This document shows positions 34,003 through 41,573 of a stretch of DNA of 64,000 nt, in pieces; the stretch's first letter is position 1; each line of letters starts with the position of its first letter. A model generated the notes under the pieces. The model ran no database searches and was not told the origin of the DNA. It was given only the letters and a program-made list of their open reading frames with translations. Made by a program: the position numbers and the translations under genes. Where the stretch lies: contig NZ_JADWPD010000023.1 in the NCBI RefSeq assembly GCF_017308975.1, positions 62,001 to 126,000 of the forward strand, written 5' to 3'. The DNA comes from Amycolatopsis sp. MtRt-6 (GTDB lineage: Bacteria > Actinomycetota > Actinomycetes > Mycobacteriales > Pseudonocardiaceae).

Positions 34003-34418
34003 TGGTGGATTCGGCCGACCCGCACGTGCTCGCCGACTGGTGGGCCGAGACGCTCGGCTGGTCCGTGGAACCGACGGACGAGGACTTCATCCGCGAGATG
34101 ATCGCGAAGGGGTACGCGAAGGAGGCGGAGACGCGGACCTACCGGGGTTCGCTGGTGTGGAGAACGGGGGCGGGCATCCGGCATCCGGACTCGCCACCGG
34201 ACGGACCGCCCCGGCGGATCCTGTTCCAGGAGGTGCCGGAGGCCAAGACGGTGAAGAACCGGATCCACGTGGACGTGTGGGTCGGGGCGGCCAACGTCGA
34301 GGCGGCGGTCGAGAAGCTCACCGCTCGCGGGGCGAAGTTCCTGCACCGGGGGCGGCAGGGGCCGCACAGCTGGGTGACCATGGCCGATCCGGAGGGGAAC
34401 GAGTTCTGCGTTTCCTGA
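33981..34418 (+). CDS. VOC/glyoxalase-like protein
   Basis: The 145-residue protein fits the small VOC fold: start MAYDFQVVVDSADPHVLADWWAETLGW and end WVTMADPEGNEFCVS, a pattern common in actinobacterial glyoxalase-like proteins. The middle repeat half is KNRIHVDVWVG. Function is unspecified; many members are resistance or binding proteins. It is followed by a 200-nt gap that holds a long inverted repeat. Confidence 0.78.
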   Translation: MAYDFQVVVDSADPHVLADWWAETLGWSVEPTDEDFIREMIAKGYAKEAETRTYRGSLVWRTGAGIRHPDSPPDGPPRRILFQEVPEAKTVKNRIHVDVWVGAANVEAAVEKLTARGAKFLHRGRQGPHSWVTMADPEGNEFCVS

Positions 34419-34563
34419 GGTTCGGGCGGGTTCGGCCGAGGCCGGACCGGGGCGCGCTGGGCCGGGATGAGTCTGGGTCGGCGGTGGGCTGGGGGGTCGC
34501 CGCCGGCTTGGTTGGGTGCGGTCGGGGCTGGGACACGCGAGTTCCGGCCCCACCGGCACAAGC

Positions 34564-34616
34564 GTCGCGAATGACTCATTCGGGACCTCCCACGTCCCGA
34601 ATGAGTCATTCGCGAC
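34564..34616. repeat. 23-bp perfect inverted repeat between convergent genes
   Basis: Two 23-bp arms (34564-34586 and 34594-34616) are exact reverse complements, with a 7-nt spacer. Each arm contains a GAATGA(C/G)TCATTC element that is itself a dyad. It ends 1 nt before the aminotransferase stop codon and follows the convergent VOC gene. It can act as a bidirectional terminator. The internal dyads make it look like a REP-type dispersed repeat. The stretch 34419-34563 before it holds no gene that I can support. Confidence 0.75.
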
Positions 34617-34617
34617 C

Positions 34618-35886
34618 TCAGACCTGCGCCGCCAAGCGGTCCAATGCCTTCGGCAGGGCCGCCGCCAGGAGGTCCAGCTCCGGCTCGGCCGCCACCAGCG
34701 GGGGCGACACCGCCACCCCACGGCCCAGGTTCCGCACGATCACGCCCTCGTCCCGGCATGCTCGCTGCAGCTTCACCGGCGCCCCGGGGTCCGCGTCCAC
34801 CACCTCCGGCGTCAGCTCCACCGCCGCCAAGAAGCCCAACCCGGCCCGGACCTCCTTCACCAGCGGATGCCCGCTGACCCCGGATACCGCGTCCGCCAGG
34901 GGTTTCTCCAGCTCGCGTCCGCGGGGGATCAAGCTCTCGCGCTCGTAGATGTCCAACGTTGCCAAGCCTGCCGCGCACGCCACCGGGTGGCCCGCGTACG
35001 TCGGGCCGTGGCGGAAGATCGGGGCTCCCGGTGCTCCCGTGAAGAACGGCTCGGCCACGCGGGGAGCCACCACCAGCGCCCCCAGGGGGATCGTTCCGCC
35101 CGTGATGCCCTTCGCCGTCGTGATCATGTCCGGGCGGACCGGCCAGCGGTCGATGCCGAACCACGTTCCCAGCCTGCCCCACGCCGCGATCACGCAGTCC
35201 GCCACGAACAGCACCTCGTGACGGCGGCAGATCGCCGCCACCTCCTCGAGGTAGCCCTCCGGTGGCAGCAGGACGCCGCCCGCTCCGATCACCGGCTCGC
35301 AGAAGAACGCCGCGACGCGCGACGCGCCGATGCGAGCGATCTCCGCTTCCAGCGCGGCCGCGTCGTCAAAGGCGACGTGGGAAAACGATGGTGGCTGGGG
35401 GCCGACGCCTGCCGCGTTCGCCGGGATTCCGCCCACCGCCGTGCCGAAACCGTGCGTTCCGTGGTAGCCCTGGGCCCGGCCGATCACGTGGACCTTCTCC
35501 GGACGGCCCGTCTGCGCGAAGTACGCGCGGGCCAGCTTCACCGCCGTGTCGACGACGTCGCCGCCGCCCGAACCGAAGAACACCTTCGAGCCCGGCTCCG
35601 GGGCCAGCTCCGCCACGCGGTCCGCCAGCTCGATCGCCGGCCGGTTCGCGTTGTAGCCGAACAGGTTCCACGAGTCCAGCTCGCCCAGCTGGCGGGCGAC
35701 GGCTTCGGTGATCTCCGGACGGCCGTGGCCGAAGTTCGCGTACCAGAGGGACGCCGTCGCGTCGAAGTACCGGCGGCCGGCGTCGTCCCAGACGTACGAA
35801 CCCTCGCCTCGGGTGATGACCATCCGGTCGCCGTCCACCGCGCCCATGTCGGCGAACGGGTGCCAGAGGGCGTGCTGTGCTGACAT
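34618..35886 (-). CDS. Class III PLP-dependent aminotransferase
   Basis: The protein (422 aa) is an omega-aminotransferase-type class III enzyme. Substrate-side Trp/Tyr (ASLWYANFGHG), phosphate-binding GSGGGDVVDTAVKLAR, and the PLP Lys in TTAKGITGGTIPLGA are all present. The region usually reading DEV...GRTG is instead DCVIAAWGRLG, so the Asp that contacts the PLP ring nitrogen is kept but the next Glu is Cys. It is the last gene of a three-gene unit with the CaiB and ArsR-like genes. The donor amine is unknown. Confidence 0.85.
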   Translation of the reverse strand: MSAQHALWHPFADMGAVDGDRMVITRGEGSYVWDDAGRRYFDATASLWYANFGHGRPEITEAVARQLGELDSWNLFGYNANRPAIELADRVAELAPEPGSKVFFGSGGGDVVDTAVKLARAYFAQTGRPEKVHVIGRAQGYHGTHGFGTAVGGIPANAAGVGPQPPSFSHVAFDDAAALEAEIARIGASRVAAFFCEPVIGAGGVLLPPEGYLEEVAAICRRHEVLFVADCVIAAWGRLGTWFGIDRWPVRPDMITTAKGITGGTIPLGALVVAPRVAEPFFTGAPGAPIFRHGPTYAGHPVACAAGLATLDIYERESLIPRGRELEKPLADAVSGVSGHPLVKEVRAGLGFLAAVELTPEVVDADPGAPVKLQRACRDEGVIVRNLGRGVAVSPPLVAAEPELDLLAAALPKALDRLAAQV

Positions 35887-35919
35887 CGGTCCTCCTCAGT
35901 CCTGCCCCCATCCCTACCA

Positions 35920-37101
35920 TCAGTCCAGGAACTCCGCGATCTCCGCCGGCGAGTACCCCAGCTCGGCGAGCACTTCCCCGGTGTGCTGGCCCAGCGTCGG
36001 CGGGGCGGACGTCGGCCGCGCCGGGGTGTCCGAGGCCTTCACCGGGAAGCCCGTGCCGACGTACGTCCCCACCGTCGGGTGCGGCAGCCTGACCACCTGC
36101 TCGCGCGCCGCCGCCCACGGGTCCGCGTAGACGTCGTCGAGCTCGTTGACCGGGGCCGCCGGGATGCCCGCCGCGTCGAACGCCTTCATCCACTCCGCCG
36201 CCGTGCGCGTCAGGAGCACCGGCTCCAGCAGCTCGTTCAACGCGTCGCGGTGGGCCGCGCGCGCCGCGTTGGCGGAGAACCGCGGGTCGGCGGCGATGTC
36301 CAGGCCGAGCACCCCGCAGAAGGCGTGCCACAGCTTCTCGCTGCCGACCGCGATGACCAGCCAGCCGTCGGCGACGTGGTAGCCCTGGTACGGGACGATG
36401 CTCGGGTGTGCCGAGCCCATCCGGCGCGGGCGTGGCGCGTCATGGAACACCGCGCCGGCCGCATACACGTGCCAGGCCAGCTGACTGTCCAAAAGGGACA
36501 CGTCGAGGTACTGCCCGCGGCCCGTGGTGTGCCGGGCCTGCAACGCCATCAGCACGCCGATGATCGCCCACGTCCCCGCGTTCAGGTCCGCCACCGGCAG
36601 CCCGACCTTCGCCGGCGCGCCGTCCGGCTCGCCCGTCAGCGACATCACGCCGCCGAGGGCCTGCGCCACCAGGTCGTACCCCGCGCGGTCGCGGTACGGG
36701 CCGGTCTGCCCGAACCCGGTGATCGACACGTGGATCAGCCGCGGGTTCGGCGCGGACAGCTCAGCGTACCCGATGCCCCACTTCTCGAGCGTGCCCGGCC
36801 GGAAGTTCTCGACCAGGACGTCGGCGTCCGCGACCAGCCGCCGCAGGGCTTCCCGGCCGCGGTCGCTCTTGAGGTCGAGCACGATCCCGCGCTTGTTCCG
36901 GTTCGCCGCCAGGTAGTAGACGGCTTCGTCGCCGACGAACGGCGGCCCCCAGCCGCGGGTGTCGTCGCCGTGGCCGGGCGGCTCGACCTTGACGACGTCC
37001 GCGCCCATCTCGCCGAGGTATTGGGTGCAGTACGGCCCGGCCAGGATGCGGGAGAGGTCGACGACCTTGATCCCGTCGAGCGGGCGGACGGCAGGGGGCA
37101 T
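35920..37101 (-). CDS. CaiB/BaiF family (class III) CoA-transferase
   Basis: The protein (393 aa) belongs to family III CoA-transferases: LDGIKVVDLSRILAGPYCTQYLGEMGADVVKVEPP at the N-terminus, NRNKRGIVLDLK, and the catalytic Asp at residue 172 in LPVADLNAGTWA. These enzymes move CoA between carboxylic acids. The gene lies 14 nt after the ArsR-like gene and 33 nt before the aminotransferase, suggesting one transcript. It may activate an organic acid made in the neighbouring pathway. Confidence 0.87.
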   Translation of the reverse strand: MPPAVRPLDGIKVVDLSRILAGPYCTQYLGEMGADVVKVEPPGHGDDTRGWGPPFVGDEAVYYLAANRNKRGIVLDLKSDRGREALRRLVADADVLVENFRPGTLEKWGIGYAELSAPNPRLIHVSITGFGQTGPYRDRAGYDLVAQALGGVMSLTGEPDGAPAKVGLPVADLNAGTWAIIGVLMALQARHTTGRGQYLDVSLLDSQLAWHVYAAGAVFHDAPRPRRMGSAHPSIVPYQGYHVADGWLVIAVGSEKLWHAFCGVLGLDIAADPRFSANAARAAHRDALNELLEPVLLTRTAAEWMKAFDAAGIPAAPVNELDDVYADPWAAAREQVVRLPHPTVGTYVGTGFPVKASDTPARPTSAPPTLGQHTGEVLAELGYSPAEIAEFLD

Positions 37102-37115
37102 CGATGGCTCGCTTT

Positions 37116-38093
37116 CTACCCGGCCTCGAGGAGCGCGACGGCCTGGGCGGTCCGCCGGTAGAGCACGTACCGCCCGTCCCGGACCTTGCTGACCAGGCCC
37201 GCACGGTGCAACGCGCTCAGGTGGTAGGAGACGGTGCCCGGGCTGTACCCGGTGCGGGTGGCGAGCTCCGCGGTCGACCGCGCGGGTTCGAGGTCGGCCA
37301 GCAGTGCCGCCCGGGCCGCGCCCACGACCGGGGCGATCCGGCCCGGCCGCTGGTCGGTGCCCGTGCCGACGCCGTGCGCCGGGTAGCAGAGGACGACCTG
37401 GCCGGGGACGTCGATCTGGATGCTGGTGCCCGGCCAGCTGAGCACGCCCGGGGCGAGCACCAGCTCCCGGCCGGAGACGTCGGCCTCGCCGTCGAACGGC
37501 TTGAGGACGGTGATCGCGTCGCCCGCCCAGCCGATCGTGGGATGCAGGCCGCCGAGCACCCCGCCGACGCCGTGGCGGGCGATGGCCTGCGCGCGGTGGG
37601 TGATGTCGCGGTCGAGGACCGCCTGCAGGCCCGCCCAGTCCCCGGCCAGCGCCTCGCGCCAGAACCGGGCGAGGCCGTTGGCCAGCCGCCGGGGCATCGA
37701 CCCCGACTCGACGCTCCGCCGGGCCGCGGCCGGCAGCGGTCTGGTCCAGTGGACCCGCGTGTAGGCGAGCACCTGGGTTTCGATCTCGTCCTGGGTGGTC
37801 GCCTCGATCCGGGCGAGCTGCTCGTCGAGCAGGTCACGCGGCCGGGTGGCCGTGCCCGGCTGCGGGGTGAGCAGGTCCGGCGTGTACACCTCGCCGGGGC
37901 GCGGCAGCAGGTCCAGGAGCAGGGCGACGTCGGGGTGGGCGAGCGCCGCGCGGGCGCGCGGGCCGGGATCGCCGAACACCGGGTGCCGGGCCGCGTCGGC
38001 GGCGAGCTTCAGCCAGGCGAGCGACTCCGCCGCCAGCGACGGGGAAAACCGTGTCCTGGCCACCGTCTCGGCATCGACCCGCAGCGTGAACAC
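37116..38093 (-). CDS. ArsR-type regulator with DUF5937-like domain
   Basis: The protein (325 aa) has a long N-terminal domain (start FTLRVDAETVARTRFSPSLA) and a C-terminal winged helix: LEPARSTAELATRTGYSPGTVSYHLSALHRAGLVSKVRDGRYVLYRRT. This matches actinobacterial ArsR/SmtB-like regulators with DUF5937. GTG 38093 is chosen because it begins the conserved start. No metal-binding Cys motif is present, so it is not a metal sensor. It heads the CaiB/aminotransferase unit. Confidence 0.78.
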   Translation of the reverse strand: MFTLRVDAETVARTRFSPSLAAESLAWLKLAADAARHPVFGDPGPRARAALAHPDVALLLDLLPRPGEVYTPDLLTPQPGTATRPRDLLDEQLARIEATTQDEIETQVLAYTRVHWTRPLPAAARRSVESGSMPRRLANGLARFWREALAGDWAGLQAVLDRDITHRAQAIARHGVGGVLGGLHPTIGWAGDAITVLKPFDGEADVSGRELVLAPGVLSWPGTSIQIDVPGQVVLCYPAHGVGTGTDQRPGRIAPVVGAARAALLADLEPARSTAELATRTGYSPGTVSYHLSALHRAGLVSKVRDGRYVLYRRTAQAVALLEAG

Positions 38094-38166
38094 TGACCGA
38101 CGGTAGCAGCCGGGGCGGCGGATTTGAACCGGCTCGAATCCTTTCCGGTCGGGGGTTGTCCCGGGG

Positions 38167-38454
38167 TTGAGTGAACTGGTGTGCTTCCGACGTGCGAGAA
38201 CAGCCGCCGCCGTGGCCGCCGTGCTGTTCGCCTCGGCACCGGCCGCCACGGCCCGCGCCGCCGAGCCGCCCGCCGCCGGCTACCGCGTGTGTTCCGTCCT
38301 CCGCACGATCGCCTGGCTCGGCTGGGTGGCCGGCGGTGACGGGCGCTACCACCCCGTCACCGCCCGCAAGGTCTACTCCGCCGGCGTGGTGTTCCCGGTT
38401 CCCGGCACCGGTGCGCTGAGCTCGAGCAACCGGGCTTCGGCGGCACGCAGGTAG
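38167..38454 (+). CDS. Possible small secreted protein (doubtful)
   Basis: A 95-codon frame starts at TTG 38167 (or GTG 38179) and encodes a signal-peptide-like start (FRRARTAAAVAAVLFASAPAATARAAEPP) followed by about 60 residues with one conserved-looking stretch (CSVLRTIAWLGWVAGG). Its last 82 nt overlap the convergent GntR gene. There is no good ribosome site. It may be a chance frame or the remnant of a longer secreted protein. Confidence 0.3.
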   Translation: MSELVCFRRARTAAAVAAVLFASAPAATARAAEPPAAGYRVCSVLRTIAWLGWVAGGDGRYHPVTARKVYSAGVVFPVPGTGALSSSNRASAARR

Positions 38455-39086
38455 CGGTCCAGGGCGGCCTCCGCGGCGTCGAACCGGCCGCGGCGCAGCT
38501 CGCGCAGGATCTTCTCGTGGTAGTCCAGGAACGGCTCGTAGAACTCGCGCGTGTTCTCGTTGAGCACGAAGAACAACCGCGTTTCGGCGAGCACCTGGCG
38601 CATCGTCGCGGACAGGCGCTCGCTGCCGGCCAGGTCCGCGAGCGCCTGGTGGAAGTGGATGCTCGCGGTGCCGACCGACGGCCAGTCCTCCGCCTCGGCC
38701 GCCGCCCGGCCGTCGTGCAGCGCTTTCTCCACCAGCGAGAGATCCACTGTGGACAGTTCGGCCGCGCGGCGCAGGGCACCGCATTCGGTGGCGCGGCGCA
38801 CGACGTAGAGGTCCTCGATGTCCTCCGTCGTCAGCTCGCGCACGAACACGCCGCGGTTCAGCTCGTGCACGGCCAGCCGTTCGTGAGCCAGCAGCTGGAA
38901 CGACTCGCGCAGCGTGTTGCGCGAGACGCCGAGCGCCGAGCTGATCACCGGCTCGGACAGCCGTTCACCGGGGGCGAAGACGCCGTCGGTGATGTACTGG
39001 CGCAGGATCGCCGCGACCCGCTCGGCCGTGCCGCTGCGCTCGAGCAGGTGCCGCGCGCTCTCCAGTCCCGAGGCATCGACGGTCAC
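38373..39086 (-). CDS. GntR family regulator (FadR/FCD subfamily)
   Basis: The protein (237 aa) has a GntR winged helix (VAAILRQYITDGVFAPGERLSEPVISSALGVSRNTLRESFQLL) and an FCD-type helical domain (DLYVVRRATECGALRRA; FHQALADLAGS). The GTG start at 39086 lies 4 nt after the SDR stop, so it is the last gene of the DAO-TPP-HyuA-HyuB-SDR-GntR operon and probably regulates it. The convergent frame at 38167-38454 overlaps its 3' end. Confidence 0.85.
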   Translation of the reverse strand: MTVDASGLESARHLLERSGTAERVAAILRQYITDGVFAPGERLSEPVISSALGVSRNTLRESFQLLAHERLAVHELNRGVFVRELTTEDIEDLYVVRRATECGALRRAAELSTVDLSLVEKALHDGRAAAEAEDWPSVGTASIHFHQALADLAGSERLSATMRQVLAETRLFFVLNENTREFYEPFLDYHEKILRELRRGRFDAAEAALDRYLRAAEARLLELSAPVPGTGNTTPAE

Positions 39087-39090
39087 GGCA

Positions 39091-39870
39091 CTACCTGACG
39101 CCGAGTTCGAAATCGAGGCTGTACCGGTTGCCCGGCATCGCCCCCGCGGCTTTCGCGCCGTCGATCGGCAGCACGACGCCGTTGATGAAACGCGACTCGT
39201 CGCTCGCCAGGAACACCACGGCCTTCGCGACCTCCCAGGCCTCGCCGACGCGGGCCGCGGGCGTGCTCGCGACCAGCTGGTGCTGCTTGGTCTCGAACTC
39301 CTCCGGCGAGTTGAGCGTGCTGCGCAGCATGTCCGTGTCGATCGCGCCCGGGTTCACCGTGTTGGCGCGGATGCCCTGGTGGGCGTGGGCGACGGCGATG
39401 GACTTGGTCAGCCCGACCAGCGCGTGCTTGGTGGCGTTGTACACCGGGTCGCCGGGACGGCCCATCACGCCGCCGTTCGACGACGTCGTGACGATGCTGC
39501 CCGCCTTCCGCTCGATCATGTGCGGCAGCACGGCGCGGGTGCCGAGGAAGGCGGCCCGGACGTTGAGCGCGAAGATGTTGTCGAACTCCGCGAGCGTGGT
39601 GTCCACAAGGGACTTCCCGAGGTGGATGCCGACGTTGTTGAACAGCACGTCGATGCGGCCGGCCTCGGCGATGACGCCGTCGACGAACGCGCCGACCTGC
39701 TCCTCGTCCGTGGCGTCCACAACGGAGTAGCCGGGTATCTCCTCGGCGGGCTCGCGGATGTCGGCGGCGAAGACCGTCGCGCCCTCGGCGAGGAACTCCT
39801 TCACCGTGGCGAGGCCGATGCCCCGCGCGCCGCCGAAGACGACCGCAACCTTGCCGGCCAACCGACCCAT
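39091..39870 (-). CDS. Short-chain dehydrogenase/reductase
   Basis: The protein (259 aa) is a classical SDR. The cofactor motif GGARGIG is at residues 13-19, NNVG is near 78-81, and the catalytic Tyr144 and Lys148 are in VYNATK, with a Ser at about 130. An acidic residue after the second strand (AADIRE) suggests NAD preference. It lies 2 nt after HyuB and 4 nt before the GntR gene. A role in oxidising a hydroxy-acid or alcohol of the same pathway is plausible. Confidence 0.87.
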   Translation of the reverse strand: MGRLAGKVAVVFGGARGIGLATVKEFLAEGATVFAADIREPAEEIPGYSVVDATDEEQVGAFVDGVIAEAGRIDVLFNNVGIHLGKSLVDTTLAEFDNIFALNVRAAFLGTRAVLPHMIERKAGSIVTTSSNGGVMGRPGDPVYNATKHALVGLTKSIAVAHAHQGIRANTVNPGAIDTDMLRSTLNSPEEFETKQHQLVASTPAARVGEAWEVAKAVVFLASDESRFINGVVLPIDGAKAAGAMPGNRYSLDFELGVR

Positions 39871-39872
39871 GT

Positions 39873-41573
39873 TCACTGCCCCGCTCTCAGTCGTGCTGTC
39901 TGCTCTTCGTCCACCGCGTAGTCCCCGGGCAGCCGGACGAGCGCGTCCGGCTCCCCGAGGTACCGCACTTCGACGCCGTACACCTCGCGCGCCGCGGCCA
40001 CCGAGACGTAACCCTCGACGACATCGGCGAGCACCGCCGCCACCGGCCGCTCGGACGGCGGCCCGTACCCGCCGCCACCGGGCAGCGTGACGTCCACGAC
40101 GGACTCCGCGGCCAGCGGCACCCGGCTCTTCGCGGGCAGGTCCGCCCCGCCGCGCAGGCCGAAGCGGCCGGGCGTACCGGGCTGTCCGCCGGCCACACCG
40201 GACGCCGCGGCGCGTACCCGGTCCACGTTCCCGTTGACGCTCCAGGAAGGCACGCCGAGTGCGCCCATCGTGGTCACCTGTCCGAGTCCGCCGCGGAACC
40301 GGCCCGCGCCACCGGAGTCCACGCGCAGTTCGCGCGCGTGCTGGACCAGCGGCGCCATCGTCTCGATGACCTCGGTCGGCGTCGACCGCAGGCCGCTCGG
40401 GAACCCGGTGGTCGACAAGCCGTCCTTGTCCGGCCGCGCGCCCATCCCGCCGGTCTGGAAGACGTTGAGCATGAACCCGGGCCCGCGCCAGATGGTCATC
40501 CACAACGCGTCCGCGCTGGGCGCGATCGCCGTGGCAGGCAGCGCGCCGATCAGCAACGACGGCAGGAAGTGCCCGATCAGGTGCCGGGACGCGACCGGCG
40601 CCGGCGGCAGGCAGTTCAGCACCGAGCCTTCGGGCGCGGTGACGCGCACCGGCCGGAACGACCCGGCGTTGTGCGGGACCTCCGGCGAGATCGCCGCCTT
40701 TACGGCGAACGACGCGTACGCCCGCGTGTAGTTGAGCACGACGTTGATCCCCCGGCGGCTCTGCGGCGAGGAACCCGCGAAATCGAGGTGGATCTCGTCA
40801 CCGTCCACAGTGGCCGTGACGCGCAGGACGATCTCTTCGTCGGCGAAGCCGTCGGTGACGATCTCGTTGGTGTACGTGCCGTCGGGCAGCTCCCGCAGCG
40901 CGTCGCGCAACGCCCGCTCCGAACGGTCCATGATCTCGGCGGCGACTTCGACCAGACTGTCCAGGCCGAGCTCGTCCAGCAGCCGCAGCAGGCTCGCCGC
41001 GCCGACCTCGTTGCCGGTGACCTGCGCGTACAGGTCGCCGATGGTCTCCTCCGGCGTCCGGACGTTCGCCCGGATCAGCCGTTCGAGATCGGTGTTGACC
41101 TCGCCCGCGCGGAGGAACTTCAGGATTGGCAGGCGCAGGCCTTCTTCGAAGACCTCGTGCGCTTCGGCGGACACCAGCCGCCCGCCGATGTCCGGCGCGT
41201 GGCAGCAGGACGCGAACCACGCGACCAGCCGGCCGCCGTGGAACACCGGGGTCGCCACCGTGATGTCGTTGATCTGGCCCGCGGTCTGCCACGGGTCGTT
41301 GGTGAGCAGCACGTCACCGGGTGCGAGGGTCTCCGGCGGGTACGCCGCGACGAAGTGGTGCATGCCGGTCGCCATCGCGTTGATGTGCCCCGGCGTGCCG
41401 CCGACGGACTGGCCGATCATCTCCCCGCGCGAGTCGAACACCGCGCAGGCGAGGTCGAGCGACTCGCGCACGACCGCCGAGAAGGCCGTGTTGACCAGCG
41501 CGTTCTGCTGTTCGGCGAGGATCGAGTGGAGGCGGTTGCCGAACAACCCGGCCAGGATCGGGTCGACGCTCAC
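39873..41573 (-). CDS. Hydantoinase B/oxoprolinase family subunit
   Basis: The protein (566 aa) matches HyuB: NALVNTAFSAVVRESLDLACAVFD, then GTPGHINAMATGMHHF, LLTNDPWQTAGQINDI and CHAPDIGGRL, ending in Gly-rich LPGGGGYGPPSER. HyuB and HyuA form ATP-dependent hydrolases of N-methylhydantoin or 5-oxoproline, or related carboxylases. GTG 41573 overlaps the HyuA stop (GTGA), so the subunits are co-translated. Confidence 0.87.
   Translation of the reverse strand: MSVDPILAGLFGNRLHSILAEQQNALVNTAFSAVVRESLDLACAVFDSRGEMIGQSVGGTPGHINAMATGMHHFVAAYPPETLAPGDVLLTNDPWQTAGQINDITVATPVFHGGRLVAWFASCCHAPDIGGRLVSAEAHEVFEEGLRLPILKFLRAGEVNTDLERLIRANVRTPEETIGDLYAQVTGNEVGAASLLRLLDELGLDSLVEVAAEIMDRSERALRDALRELPDGTYTNEIVTDGFADEEIVLRVTATVDGDEIHLDFAGSSPQSRRGINVVLNYTRAYASFAVKAAISPEVPHNAGSFRPVRVTAPEGSVLNCLPPAPVASRHLIGHFLPSLLIGALPATAIAPSADALWMTIWRGPGFMLNVFQTGGMGARPDKDGLSTTGFPSGLRSTPTEVIETMAPLVQHARELRVDSGGAGRFRGGLGQVTTMGALGVPSWSVNGNVDRVRAAASGVAGGQPGTPGRFGLRGGADLPAKSRVPLAAESVVDVTLPGGGGYGPPSERPVAAVLADVVEGYVSVAAAREVYGVEVRYLGEPDALVRLPGDYAVDEEQTARLRAGQ

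Noticed and set aside
38118..38150. tRNA 3' end suggested by GATTTGAACCGG
   Set aside because: The T-arm stem does not pair, and no acceptor, D-arm or anticodon arm can be folded around it.
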